Positions 1 through 14,600 of a DNA stretch of 64,000 bases are shown piece after piece; positions within the stretch are counted from its first letter, which is position 1; the number at the start of each line of letters is the position of its first letter. A program made the position numbers and the translations under genes. The notes beneath the pieces were generated by a model. It was not told the DNA's origin and did not search any database. It saw only the letters and a list, made by a program, of their open reading frames with translations. Source of the DNA: Archegozetes longisetosus (Eukaryota > Arthropoda > Arachnida > Sarcoptiformes > Trhypochthoniidae); the NCBI GenBank assembly GCA_018873245.2, contig JAEMBT020000003.1:7831843-7895842 (forward strand), read 5' to 3'.

Positions 1-3000
1 AAAGGAAGCGGTTTAATTTCCGACAAATTGTTCACTTTTGCAGATAAAAGTGATATTTTTGTGAGATTTGTCACACATTGTTACACAAACACTTAATTGA
101 TCCGACTATCTAATGAAAGTCTGACGGTAACTTGAAGTGAAGATTTGAGTGTTTGGCGATAGAATCATATAAACTGGTATAAGGGCATTGATAATTTCTT
201 ATTCATCTCAATTCGCCTACAGGTTATATTAGAAGTTGCTTAATCTATTTTAGTGCCTTTCATATTAATGCTTAGCTCAGGATATTCTATACATTAATTT
301 CATATCTTTTGTTGAGCTTAATTTTCTTATGTACCTATTCTTCTCTGTTTACTATTTTATTGTATACAAAGCTTTAATCATAGTTTTATTGTGAGCCTCA
401 TGAATGAGGAACTCAGGATTAAACTGACTGAATAGAAATTCTAGATGGCTTTCCCGAAACTGACAGGAGAATAAAACTGAATAAACAATTCCGATCCGAT
501 ATATCGAGTTTTGAAAGTTTAAGAAAATTTGAAAAATACAAAAACCGTCAAGTTTCCATTTGACTAATTCTTGTATAAATCGACAATAGTTATTAAATAT
601 TTACCAGTTTAATTTAAGTAACAGCTCAAATAACAGATTAAAACACCCTATAAAACATTCATACCAATTGATGCGATATTTTGCCCAAGTTAACACTAAC
701 TATTGTCAATTAAAGTTTGCGTAATCACCCTAAACAATCACCACTTCAACTATTTTCAGCGTTTTAGAGAAAGTTCAATCTTCAGCGCAAACACCTTCAA
801 TTCATTGAAAACTCTTAGCCTCTAAGCTTGAAAGGATCCAATTAAGGCAATCAAGCGGATATTGTGTTCGCTACTTGTTTTTTGTTTGGAAATTTCATGC
901 TATCATAAGTTCTACCATCATTTTGAAAAGAAGTTAGATCTCATTTTTTGATTAAATCAAATTGTATGAGGATACTAATTATAAAAGTAAAACTTATATA
1001 AATTAGATTCTTTCATATTTTAGACTCTATAAAAACTTATTAGTAGATACCCTAAATATAAAAATTGTGTGGCCATAGTCTGGCTTGCGATTCATGTTGG
1101 GCTTGGGTATTGGGAGGCATGTTGTTACCTGAAAAGTTTTCTTTCATGCCTGATGCGCTACGAGCGTCATTCAAAGAACTGATCTAACTTAACGAATGTA
1201 TGACCAATGCCACTGATTTAAGTTTAGTTGTGTTAGGTAAGGGGAGAGACGATCGAAGCACGTTAGGCACGAGAGACACTTTTCACAGGTGACGATATGA
1301 CTCTCTTATACCAAGGCCTTAAATCAGTCATAAAAAGAGATAACTAGTAAAGTATAGATTAATCGAAAACACTGTAACAAAGGATGAGTTTAAGATGGTA
1401 ACCTTTTTATTAACAATATAATTATAGTTGTGATCTGAAATAATATGGAACAGAAAAAGTAGGCCTCTTTTATTTTATTGTTGAAAGTCTGATATTAAGC
1501 AACAATAGATGAGCATAAAGTAAAAGCAAAGTATATATATAGCTATATTGAGTTTGTTCTCTACTCTACAATTGACAAAATGTCAATCATATATTGTATT
1601 CTTTTATGTTTTTAAATTGAAAGAAATGAATGCGTTCAGTAGACCTCATAACTGAAATATAGTAGCAAACTATAGTATTACTCTTTTCCAACGTAAATAT
1701 ATGCCAAAAAATAGATTTGCATTTTTTATTAAGTTAATGATTGAACAGTAATTGTAAAGCATGAAAAGCTTAAAATATCCTAGAAGTTGATAGCAATGCT
1801 GCCTTTAAGCTAAGATATGTTTTCAAACTTGTGATTGTGAGTTAAGTTAGATACTATTTGCGTGATATTTCACTAGAAATATACATATTTAGTAGTAAAA
1901 ATGTAAATTGTGTTCAGCCACGCGAACATCAAAATAAACTTTTTATAGAATCATTTATTAACTCTGCCAGTCGTATAGTCATAGTATACCAAAATCTAAT
2001 TGATTTATTGCGTCAATTTTCACAAATTTTCAGAACTAGAATCTAAGTTATAATTTAATATGTAACAATAGTTTAATCTAATCATTAGCTATAAAATCAT
2101 CCCTTCTATTGCTCAACAGCTATTATAATCATTTGAATTTGCAATTAGAGCTTTCGTCAAATTTAATTGAATGTGTTTGCGCATAAAACTATCTATAGTG
2201 ATTGCAAACGCTGATAAATATAACCAGAATTCTTAAATTTTGTTCACTTTTATAATCATGCCTAAGGATATTTCGGAAATAAGAAATTTTGCCTAATTTA
2301 TAGCTTTATTATTGGAAAAAATGACTTACTATTACTAATAGCTATTTTTATTTGAAAAATTCATTGATCTACTTTCGGTCGATAGATCTACTATATCTTT
2401 TCATACGGTCCTCGATACCCACTAATGTATACTGGCATTCAACAGATTACTGCACATCACAGTTTCTCAAATAATTGTTATTAAATACCTTAACATTACT
2501 TTTTATGCCGTTTATTTTTGTCGAAGATTCGATCTCGATTGATATCCCTTAAAGTTGGATAAAGTTTTTATCCTTTAAGGTGAAAGAGAAAGAAAGTGAG
2601 CCATGACTTTAACGAACATGTGAGCCACACATCACGTCCAGAACAGATATTGATATGGCTCTAAGCAATTGATTCCATACATGAAAGACAAACCTGAGTG
2701 AAGAGATAATCTAAAACCAGATCAATCACCATCGCTTCGTACCCTGGATGTTTTATCTTGAAGATTCTCGTAAATTCTTGATTTACGCCTATGTAGTAAT
2801 AGATTCTAGTAGTTGTGAAGTTTCGACCATAACCCTACGAAACGATCAATTCAGTCAATAAATTGAATGGCTCAATGGCACCAAAAGCAAATACCAGGCA
2901 CAACCGAATGGAATAGTTAATGAAATGCCATTCCTAACAAATTAGTTTAACATTATCTATTCAGGTGATAATCAAATTTATTCAAAATCATGATTGTTCA

Positions 3001-6000
3001 TAATTTTGTAGTTTGAATTTCGCAATTCATTGCTTTCTATGAGTTTGAGGAATTTGCAAAAATTCTGTTTCAGAGAATAAACTATTTAGGAACAAAAATA
3101 ATTTGATTAATATTCAAAGAATTCTTGGGAGACAATGCCCTCGTTCCCGTATGCCACTAATGAGAAAAAGTAAAAAATACCATCGGGCTAATGATAAGTG
3201 AAGATAATTAGCTAATAAATACTAATCGGCAATTCACACTTAATTCTTGACGATTCATTGTTTTACTGAAGATCTTTTTAACAAATATTTGTTAATAAAT
3301 CTCTTTATTGAACTTCTAAGCATTTCTCAAAGTCGATAATATAGATAAACATCACGGCTTTTGAAAAATATTCTTCTCAAACAATAGTAAAGCCATTCAT
3401 ATACAGTTGAAAAATTAACAATCCACCTTAGCAACAAGGAAAAAGGCCGTTGCTACATCAACCTGCCTGTAATCCATACGAATTTGTGGCTAAATTTGAT
3501 TTCTAATTTGCTTTGATTACTATATTGAACATTCTATAGGTATCTATGTTATAGTCTGATGGAAAGCATCCCATGATAACGCATCACAGACAAGTTGACA
3601 GAGTGGATTATTTAGCTTTTGAGTCTGCTTCCAGTTTAGATAGTCCGTTAGCTTGAAATAGAGGCTACTACTTAGTGATGATTATGAGATATGGGTATTT
3701 AAACAAATTTAGTTTCTAGTCTCGAACCAAAAGAGTACGTTTGATATGACAAAGTTTTGAATATTCATTTCGTACTATTGTGAAAAGACAATAAACCAAT
3801 TTCGAATAGTAATATTTAATACAGGCTTTGAATGATATGAAAAATATTGTGAGTGAAAGTGTTTACTTAACTTGAGAGCTAAATTTCCTACTAAATTTTC
3901 AAGAGCAATGATCGACGGACAAAAGGCTCATAAGCTTTTAAACGAATAAAGCTCAAAGAAATGAGATCTTGGTAAAAAATATTGAAAATATGATACACGA
4001 AGAAAAATTCAATAACTCTTATATTTATATTAAACTTGTTTTGACTCGAATTCTTGTGATTTGCGTTCAATAATAAGCTTAGGTTTGGAATTAATCGCTG
4101 TTAGTCTGTCCGGAGACATGATTAAGAAAAGCTTAAGAATCCATCAATCTCCTAAGTTTGATAAAAAACAAGATGTGATTCACAAATATTGGATCGATAC
4201 TGACCATAATAGCTCTCGAGCTTGATTCGCTAATTTAGGATACTTGAGGTGAAGATCGTTTCCGAATAGTAGAACAATACAAAAGTTTAATATGAAGCTT
4301 AAACCATACATGTGATCATTGGGAGTTAGGCATCGCTCCCACGCTTTTCGGTGTTCTCTTATTGGCCAATCTTGCTATTGGCCTCTGGCTCATACTCTGG
4401 AACTTTTGATCTTTAAAAATAATGAAAACATAAAAGTTGTACTCTTGTTTCAAACGAATTCTGCCGTGAATAGAGAGTCTGTGATGCAATAAGCAAATGA
4501 CAAACGAATGATTACTCTTAAAATGACTCTTATGTAAAGTTAGGAGTAAGAGATGTTATTCTCAGCTTAAATGAAATGCTTAGGAGCACTTATATTCTTA
4601 TAGAGATTGATGTTAGTGAAGGGCTTATAAAACTAAAACATAAGTGCGAGGACTGTATTTTTAGAAATACTTTATAGCATATGACTTATGAAAAATCGTG
4701 ATTCTAAAGTCAAATTCATTTGAAATCAGCTTAATTCAAAAACCATGATTCATGCAAAATATAAGCTAAAACTAAGAATTCAATGAATAAATTTTCTCTT
4801 CAAACTTTTTATTTTTTAATAATATGAAAGCTAAATATCTATTTTGATCGATTCATTTTTATCTTCATGCACATTAATCGATTTCTGAAGTTTAATTTCA
4901 AGATTCAAATCATAGAAGTTCGTAGAATATAACGATAGCAATGATAAAATTTTTTGATTTACTATAGTAATAGGAATGGAACAAAATCTATTTCTATTAA
5001 CTAACCGAACAAAAAGATATTTACATTGAAGTCATATCAATTTGAATCAGTCAGATTTACTGAACGAACGCGATGCGACAGAATATATCTATATTTAACT
5101 AAATAAGTTCTAATTAAGGTGTTCAGTTAACTTTTTATTAAATTTATTGCGTAAAAAATTGAATTGAGTTGCTCATTGTCCCGCAAACGTCTTATAGGAT
5201 ACGCCATAAGTTTAGTCTAATTGATCAAAATAAGAATAAATTATCAGGCGAAACAGTTGATATTTTATGAATGATCAAACCTTATAATCATTGAAATCAT
5301 CTTGATTGTGGAAACTATAAAGCACTTCTAAAGAGACCATTGGATAAGATAGTATAGTTATCTTTAAAGAGATGTTATTTATCGTAGTGTACACTCACGA
5401 AAGTGCTCAATAATTTCAATGAATCATTCATTTCGATTATCAATCCATTATCAATACATAGTTTAATTTGAAGAACAGAGAGTAAAATCAAAATCAACAA
5501 GAGTAGAGAGTATTTGCGTAATAATGATAGATGAAACTAAAGATTTCTCTCATTAGATTAAATGAACACTTATTCAGATGCATTCAAGATTTTATCAGCA
5601 TTAAGAAAAATGATAATCTCACATAAAAATCATCCAAGTTTGACTTAACTTCAGTATTTGACGATCTAACAGAAGATTTTCTTAACAACTATCAATATCT
5701 AAGACTTGGAATGAATCCCTAAATTGAAGACTAAAATGTGATATTACTTCAACTTTTGTCTCGATCTAAACGAGATCTCTAAAAGTTTATTATATAGAAA
5801 CAAACTTTTGTGATAATGATATGAGTCAAGAGAATTGAGATTTGGTTGATTTGATAGAATGCGATTTAAGCTAACATCTTTCATTTTGATTCCCACTAAA
5901 GAGATTCTCTTTATTTGCACTCATCTCAACCAAAAGAAGTTAAGATTGTTAAGGCTTTTAAATTGAATGTATCGTTGTCATGTTTTTTTGTTTAAAAATC

Positions 6001-7900
6001 TCAAAATAAGTTCATAATTATAATACCAGTATGAGAGTGGGTTGTGGAATGTGCTTTTGTGTGTGGGCTCGTCCAAATGGCATGTCTTAAAATATTAAAT
6101 TGAGGCACATTTCTTAGAAACAAATCACATCTCAATTTTCAGTAGAATATTTGCGACACTAGTTTATTCATCTTCAGACTCAACAAATCTAGTAGTATTT
6201 GTATGAGATATTGTACTGTTTAGAAGTTTAGATACTAATGTAATTATTCACATCTGATTTCAATTTTGAAAAATATCTGAAGAATTTTTCAAAATTCAGA
6301 AACGAAATTATATAACAGCAGAATTCAATCAAAGTTTAATAATATAAACTCGTTTGGCAAAAGCAGATATAGATAGTTGAAAGTAATAAAATTAAGCTAT
6401 TTTCAGTTCAAAAGTTTCAGATACAGATTGAGGAACTGAGTATGTTCTACAAGAACTTCAAGGATTCAATGCTCCCAAACTAAGCTTGAGATCATACTAA
6501 AGATATGGTTTAGATTTGAGATTCAATATTGAAATTTTATGAAGATCGTTTACGAATATATTAATTTGCAAATATGAAAATATTGACGATAAGCAATCAT
6601 TGGTTGAACTAAGGCTTCACATTGATATTACAACTTTATAAAAAAATATTGCATTCATTTTAAATAATGGTTGAAAAACAAGACAATAATAAGAAATTAT
6701 AATTGGATTTTCTGTGTATTATAAAAATTCAAATTGATCGCTTGAATTGCTACCTTCTTCTAGAAACTCCTACATTCACTTAAACTAATGGATGCAATTT
6801 TTGTAGTACCTATGAGTATAAGGAGTGAACTGAAAGTGTGACTGTCACTAGAACATTTATTAAGAAAGAGACAGTTTAATCTAAGGAGTGCACCTTATAT
6901 ATTATCAAAATGTTAGTAAAAAATGGTTCGTAGACCATTAAATATTTTAATCGAAGAAATAAATGACAAACAAAATATATTCTAGACATTATTAGTCATA
7001 CTTGTTCCAATATAATTCGTCATGGTGTTTATTTCGCCAAACATATAATAAAGTATTCAGACAACATAATCAACATAAAGCTATAATAAGATGAGCCATT
7101 AATAGCAAAAGTTTTACAGTCAAACCTTTGATTCAACTTTGGCAGTATATCTATTGATAAATGTGAACAGAAGAGCAAGGTTTATTAAAGTTAGAAAATA
7201 TTTTCAATATTAAATGCAACTTCACTTCAATACAAACTTTAAACTAACTTGTCTGCATAAAAATTGACTGATGCTCTTTTTACGCTATTATTAAATATTA
7301 CAAAAAACAAAATAATAGTAAAGCGATGCATCTTTTCGTCTGAACTAGTTCAAACTAATCTAACCTAACTGAACCTCTAATTATTTTATTGCCGTTACAT
7401 CTAACTTTTATTTATCGAAACGGAAAGAAGTAACTCAATATTTCGTTTAAAATCAATTTTTTGTGGTATAGAAAGAGCTATCTCAATAAAAATTTGCTGA
7501 CTTTAGATAATTTCGTATTTTCAATCGAGTGAAAAGTTAGTAAGAATTTCAGTTTTGTTAGCTTTTAATAAGTATTCGTAGAACTACGATAAGAATTAAA
7601 TAGAGGATGCAATTGAAAACACGGCTTTTACCTCAAGTTTTATGTCACGTTTAGAGTGCTATAAAGTCCTAACTCAAACTCTAACAACGCTAGAGATAGA
7701 ACTTTATGGTACTTGCCTGAAGAAATATTTTGCTTGAAGACGGAATTCGCTGAGTTTAGGAATTGATAACTATGATAGAATTCACCAAAATCTTTCATTT
7801 TCTACTCGGATTCAAGAAAGACAATCTTACGTTATGTTTTTAGTTGTCTTGTGAAACAATAATATTTGCTCATTTCCAGAGATTCAGGTTTTGCTGTCAA
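1..7900. other. gene desert, nothing recognised
   Basis: AT-rich sequence without a convincing coding region on either strand. Open frames are short and lack recognisable motifs, signal peptides with processing sites, or plausible splice partners. Only small local hairpins were seen, for example GGGAG/CTCCC near 4320-4340. Confidence 0.6.
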
Positions 7901-7905
7901 AAGAA

Positions 7906-8237
7906 CAAATTGCCAATTTCTCAAAAATAGTGATTTATTATTCAAAAAATCATAATAAGACATACCAAGCCTCCTTTTCTTATTCCATTACAATTCCCGA
8001 GATATGAATTCTTGAAAATTCCAGTCTCACTGAAGAAATGATGAAATATTGAATTTGGAAACTCAATTTGAGCCCCGCTCCTCAATCGAATACATAGAGA
8101 ATTTTTATAGAATACAGAATTTTCAAAAATTCATATTTCGGAAACAGCAAAGGAATAAGGAATTGTAAAAGAATATTCAGCGTATCTTATTACGATTCTT
8201 TTAATAATTAATCACTATTTTTGAGAGATCGCCAACT
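7906..8237. repeat. long foldback (inverted repeat) element
   Basis: Two arms of roughly 115 bp (about 7906-8022 and 8119-8237) are imperfect reverse complements separated by about 95 bp. Matching blocks include TCTCAAAAATAGTGATT at 7919 against its complement ending near 8226, and ATATGAATT plus TTGAAAATTC near 8002-8021 against 8119-8137. Mismatches are scattered, so the arms have diverged. It could be a non-autonomous transposable element or a source of hairpin RNA. No coding sequence is visible inside. Confidence 0.75.
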
Positions 8238-8310
8238 TTTTAACCTAACGCATCCCTTAGTGTGTTAATTTAGTAGAAATTAAGTCAATTATTTCTTTTG
8301 TTAGTTTACC

Positions 8311-8533
8311 ATATGAAACCTTATCTGAAAAGTGTACGGTAGACAAAATGAAACATAATATATTTAAAGTTTAAACTGAAAAACAATGTGATTGCATGCA
8401 GAATCAGATATTCCCAAGTTTTTATCTACTATATTTAACTATTGTGCACGCCTATAAGTAATAGTTAACTTTAACTTTTCATATACACTGTTTAGTTTTG
8501 TATGACGCACACTTTTTATATAAAGTTTCATAT
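8311..8533 (+). mobile_element. MITE family A, copy 1
   Basis: A ~223-bp element with terminal inverted repeats. The left end (ATATGAAACCTTATCTGAAA) is complementary to the right end (ACTTTTTATATAAAGTTTCATAT). Internal sequence matches copies at 17055-17253 and 23475-23692, including TTTTCATATACACTGTTTAG at 8477. It lies only ~75 bp from the foldback element on its left. No transposase is encoded. Confidence 0.8.
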
Positions 8534-8539
8534 ATTCAA

Positions 8540-11530
8540 TATTTGAATAACTTATACAAGACTATTACAATAAACAAGAATTATATGAATCCACTGGTTA
8601 CAAGAGTAACTGCAACTACTGTTTGGTAAATATTTTATAAGACTTGAAGCGCTCATAACATTCTTATGAAATAGAGTTCTGACAATATACATATATAGAC
8701 CAGGTTCCCATCCTTTAACCGGAAATAACAGCTCGACTCATCAAATTAAAATAGACATTCTAAATAGATGACAGTGTATTAAATCATGAAAATTACATTT
8801 TTCACAATATTTAGCAAATTTATCTCTAGTTAAGATAAATTACTTTCAATACTAAGTAATAAGAATATTTTTTGGACTAAGTTAATGACTTAAAACATTT
8901 TTTAATTCTATGGGAAAATAACTTTTATAATTGACTTTAGCCGAATTGGGTTAAAGCGATTTTGTCGAATTTGTGACGGAACCAGAAAGTAGATTTCTAG
9001 GAGAAAATGCTAAGCCGATATATAGAACACAAGGAGTGTTGTTAAATTAAGAGGCTGTTAGTATTCTGTTTATTAAGAAGCCGTCAAAATGATTAGATTT
9101 ACGACCACGCGATGTGTACAATGTTTCAGTTGTCGTTAAGCGAATTGACGAGAATTGCTTTGATAATAAGAGAGCTGCATAAGTAGAGCTGTTGTATTAC
9201 TTTATTAGCTGCACTGAGGCTTCTACATCAAGATTAGTAAACCATATATAATACCAATTAATGAGCCATAAATGAACAAAAGAAAACTCGTGCTGACTAA
9301 ATACCGTAAGAAAACGAATTAAGCGTAATTAACGTAAATGATCTATTCGTACAACTACTCATTGGTCTTATTCAATCAATTATACTTTCGACTGATTAAC
9401 TTGTCAAGTGCTGTCCTTCTATTGAGAAATACCTCTGCATTTATATTGTTGATTAGTATTAGTTTTGGTCATATATTCCACACGCTTTGATTAGAAGCGA
9501 AGCATACTTTGCTGCATAAGACTCATATTTGTGTTTATGAAAATTGGCAGCAACACAATCCTGTGTAATAAACATGTTTTGGGTCAATCAAGCAATTTAC
9601 ACTGTTCTCTGCAAGACATATTTCATTTTTAGCACGCAGGTAGTACAGCTTAGATTACCAACAATCTTTCTGTCCTTTTACAAGAATCCACTGTTTCTAT
9701 CATTTTATTCTAATTTCACTCATTTAGCGCTCTTTTTAAAACCCAAACTACTTTTAGCCTATTTTCTAAAAGCCTCTTAGTATTTGATATAAATATTAAT
9801 ATGAATTTTTTAAGAATTGAACTAATGGTTTGCCATGACTTGACTGAACATCACAAATTACTTGATAACTATTTTAATTGAGTTTGAAAATTGATGGTTT
9901 TACCCGTTCATTCATCTCTATTAGCGCAATGATCTTGCGAATATGTCAAAGCATTGAATAGACACTTTTCACGTCTCTCATCAGTTTGGAACATGTTAAC
10001 TTAAATTAAGTCTTGAAAATATGCCGCTCTTTACGTCAAGTTCATTATTCAAGATTTAAGATATGAAAGTTAATGGCATTCATAAATACGATTAATATGT
10101 TTTGAAAATGTGTTCAAACTAGAACTAAGTGTACACGTGAAACTAATAATATATCCTAATCAGGCATTGCCCTTATTTTGTATCTAATTTATGCCTGACT
10201 TAGTTTAGCATGTTAGTTTCATAATACGACTAATTTGAAAGGCCAACGTAAGGCTGCTTTATGGCCAATTCATCATCTTATTACAATAATTCTCTCATAA
10301 TATTTGTAATATTCAATAAATTTTATGTTGATTAAAAAATAAAATCGCCTCTAACGACCAAATTTTTCAGATAACTATCTGATTTGTAGCGAGTGATTGA
10401 ACTTTTGGTTTTATCTTTTCTTTTTGATCTGATAACACAGTAGAAGGACTAATAAATAATTGAAACGTCTATTTCATTATATTTTGGGCTTTACTATCTA
10501 GAACTCAATTCTAAATAAGATTATTATAATAATCATACTAAGGACTTTTAACCACTAATTACTAATTGAAATAACTAAAATTAGCTGTTGTGTAGATATT
10601 TGACCAGTTGTTTGAAAGAACGCCCTTTGGCTACAATAGGATAGTATGTATTAGTATTGTTTCCTATTATTGTTTTACGTTTGTTGATTAAACTTATTTG
10701 AGCATTAATGTAAACACTTGTTGTCAAATCTTACCGTTCGCCTACTGTCAAATTCAAATCGAAACAACTGAACACTTTTCCACTACTCGAAAGCTACTCT
10801 TAGTCTAATACTTACAAGTTAGTTCTTATAAATACTTTTCCGAGCATGTGATTTATGTGCATTCGTGTGACTGTCTTCCAAATAGTCTAAGGATATGCTT
10901 TTAATCAAGGTTTGAACGTTCAAATTATAAGAGTAGAATTGAAGCCAAAGTGTAATTTTGAAGAAAGCAATTCAATTTATACGAAGTTATTTGAAATAAC
11001 CAGAATACTTTTAAGGGTTTATAGTCTAATAGAGTCAAGTTCAATAAAGCGTTAAATTGATCGCCTACTTATTTCATATCAGATATGAGTTCACTTTCAA
11101 CTGTTTTATGCTAAAAGTTACTAAAGATAACTTGCAATAACCTCTATCCCTACGAAGACACGGATCCCAAATCTTCAGTTGATTCTTACTTCAATCTATT
11201 ATTTAAAGTACTGAACCAATAAGACAAAGATAAAAAGTTGAATTTAGATAACATTTTGGTGATTTGACTTGAGTACACTTTCTTATGAAGTGGTGGATGC
11301 ATCACTCAAAAAGTATTATTCAAACGTGTCTTCCAAATCGATATTTGATAAGAAACTATTTTGACAGATACGAGGATATCTCCAATTAAGATCTTCTGCT
11401 AAGAAATCAATTTAAAAGCTTTTTTCAATTTATCTGAACAATCTCTTCTTTAAAGTCTGAAATCTTTAAACATATCTTAATATAAGATAATTATTAAAGT
11501 CATTTATAAAGTCTCCTATTTGTAAGTTAG
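8540..11530. other. intergenic, no gene seen
   Basis: AT-rich. The longest open frame (9544-9780, +) is hydrophobic but has a composition expected of random AT-rich DNA, with no recognisable domain. Nothing else supported. Confidence 0.6.
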
Positions 11531-11533
11531 CAT

Positions 11534-11695
11534 CAGTGCTCGCGTTTATCTATTGCTTTTAGTATATGATAGGGCACACTAGTATTGGTTCGGCTTTTAA
11601 AGGCGAAATCTCAATTAAAATGAAAAGTCATCAATCATTTCAACACCAATTGCAACTCTATCATTGCTAAAAGCAATAGATAAACGCGAGCACTG
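11534..11695. mobile_element. hAT-like MITE with perfect 29-bp terminal inverted repeats
   Basis: The arms at 11534-11562 and 11667-11695 are perfect 29-bp reverse complements starting CAGTGCTCGCG. The outer 8 bp on each side (GTTAGCAT and GCTAGCGT) agree at 6 of 8 positions, as expected of an aged 8-bp target duplication. A CAGTG terminus and 8-bp duplication are typical of hAT-type elements. The 104-bp interior has no coding sequence; inverted similarity (ATGATAG) continues imperfectly inward. The perfect arms suggest fairly recent insertion. Confidence 0.8.
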
Positions 11696-11699
11696 GCTA

Positions 11700-14600
11700 G
11701 CGTCCACTTTGAGCACTGTTCTTACCTTATTGAACGAAAAATACTGCAGAAAAATAGATTAAAATAGGTTGGTTCAAGTTTAACACGTTTGCTTAAGTTA
11801 ATTCAGAGAAGATAATAAGTAGGACAAGCATTCTTATAGTTTAGTGAAATACAGCAAGATCATGGATTTTCGAACATTCAATTCGTTATTTAATTCAGAA
11901 TTGATTGTGTTAAAGTAATAATTATAAACCGTTAGTGACAACAAATCTCAGACTTGTTTTTATAAAAGTAAATAACTTATCAAAAAGTTTATAGGACTAA
12001 CTATTAGTTTTACTCATTTGATTAGGTGTTGAGATTATTTTAGATATACCCACACACAAAATTCTGTATTATTAATGTGAGAGACAGCAAACTTCTAGAT
12101 AGATATAGTTTAATGTGTGATCCAAATGAATATTTCGTTGATGAAAATGTGAATAAACTGCTCTAGTCCTGGTATCCATTCTCAAATAAATTATATCTCT
12201 CTTATGACTCTAGTTTGCAGTTTGTGATGTAAATTATGACAGCATTTAGGTTCATAAATACTAATCTGAAATGAAGCGCCACACCCGAAGATGGATAAAA
12301 ATCACGCTAACTTTATAGTCACGATTTGAATAGTAGTTGAACGCTAACTTAATCTTTGCTTTACAGTCAATTTGAAAAATAAAAATATCATCAATTTATT
12401 ATTAATGCTATCTAGTTTTTGCAAACTGATCACATTGTTCGTCATTCAACATCATATCAATGATCGACAAATGAGAGTACTTTTATTGTCTCTCTTTGTC
12501 TTATTGGTCTGATGCACTCGTCAAAAAGAAAAACTATGTACGATCATAACCCTCATTACAACCCGAACTTGGTTACACTTACCTAACAGCGATAAATAGA
12601 TTCAGATCGTAACAATATTAACCAGATTAAAAAGAAATTATTTTCAAATATAACAGCTAAATTTCTTAAAGTAGAAATTCTAACCATCAAATTAATCTAA
12701 ACTTTAAATAGTTTTCAAATATTCAAGTTAATTGATTAGTTTTTCGCAATTTTACAACAATTTGATTGCCATCTTTTATTTGGTGAAATACACGCAATTT
12801 CAAAAGTAAAATGATAAATTTAAAATTATGTTTAGAAATGAATTAGACTCCGCTGGATGTGCCTCATTGTCCCATTTATTGATTTAATAAATGAAAGCAA
12901 AAACAAAGGTAGAAACTTAGAAGACGGCAAATTGTTTTACCTATAATAATAAATTGTTTGGTTCGAGTTGTTTATTGCATGCAACCAGAGCATAACCATA
13001 TAATAATCAAATACTTCTGTAGCTGATTCAACTGTGAGATGTTATTTTTATCTTTCTCCATTGTTATTCGTACACAAACGCAAATTAACTTTATTACTAC
13101 CGGCTTGATGATCAATAGAAATACAAAAAGAAGTTGCCAAACTAATGATCGAAATGAATTTCATTTTTCAAACTGCTTATTTATTAAACCTCTGGCCTTT
13201 TAACAGAGTGTAAAGCAGTGCACAGTGCAATAATAGAGTAATCTTATTTAAATGAATTTGTTTTGATCTGCTCTAATGAAAGCTTTCACTGAGTCATCCA
13301 TAAATTCCAGGAATTCCCTAATTAATTCTCAAATTAAAATTATTATTTTTTGTTCAATTTATACAAAACAACCATTGAAGACCTATATTTCAATTTAAAC
13401 TAAACTTAATTTGACAAGAAAAATATAATAGAATCGTAATTGAGTTGAGACAAAGCCTCAATATTTATGAGATTTGGTAAAATTTAATTAGAATTAGAAT
13501 TGAAGATTGCAAGTTTTATTTGCATGAATTTTGCTTGCCTTAACAGAATGCCTGCTATACTTGGAATAATGATTTCCTTTTTTAGTATTAGACAGGGACA
13601 ATCTAAACTAAATGCAATAATAATAAATAACGTTCAAAGACAGGTTCATTACTGGCAGTAAACAACTTCTTGTTTCTAGTAATAAAATGTCAAATTACTT
13701 GTAATTACGTAAAATTCTACTCAAATTCTATACTTATATTCTGTTGAGACTTCATCAATTTGAAATTCAAGATAAATTTCTACAAATTCGCCCACAAATC
13801 GTCTTACTCAAAAGAATTTAGTGTCTCTACAAATGTCAATAATTTTAACTCATTTAACAATTGTTTTAATTTGGAAAATACCTAAATCATATTGATCTGA
13901 TTGTAATACTCATTCGTAACAATGCATGGCTTTACCATGGATTGTTGCATTTGGCGCTCCTATTTATCTATGTCTAATCAAACTTACAATAGAAATAATT
14001 TAATGAAAAACGACGGCAGTACAGGAGCTCAAATTTATACCCGCAGATTTATAGTGGATGCGGGTATGGAGAATTTCACGATGCACGTCTCTAGGCGGTA
14101 GCCCCTAATAGCAACATGAAAAGCAACAATATAAACCTGCAATCCACACTAAAGCTCAATGTATTCTCGTAATTCTAACTCTAAGTTCGTATCTCATATA
14201 CTCACATTCTATGAGGAGAAATCATGAACAATGTTCATATTCAGTTATTATGTAGTGGCTACGAAGGTATATAACCTATACAGTATATTTGTTACTTGAA
14301 AGTTTGATCGCATTTCTTATATGTTATTGTGGACGAGATTGTAATAATAAATAACTTTAATAGCATTGTTACTAATAAAACTTGAGCATAGTTTCCGTGC
14401 TCACTCAGGTTAAATAAGATAACGTACAAAAATGGGTATATTGTGTACTATACTGATATTTAGCGACAGAAAAATCAAATATTGACAAATTTAATATAAA
14501 ACATGAATTTTCATTTAAGAAAAACGTATTTTCATGTTTTCGAGATATTTAGATATCTAACTAGAAAAAGGAGATTTGATAAGATATTTTAGCATTAACA

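Noticed and set aside
9544-9780. 78-residue hydrophobic open frame
   Set aside because: Phe/Leu-rich composition is expected in AT-rich noise; no processing site, domain or splice partner.
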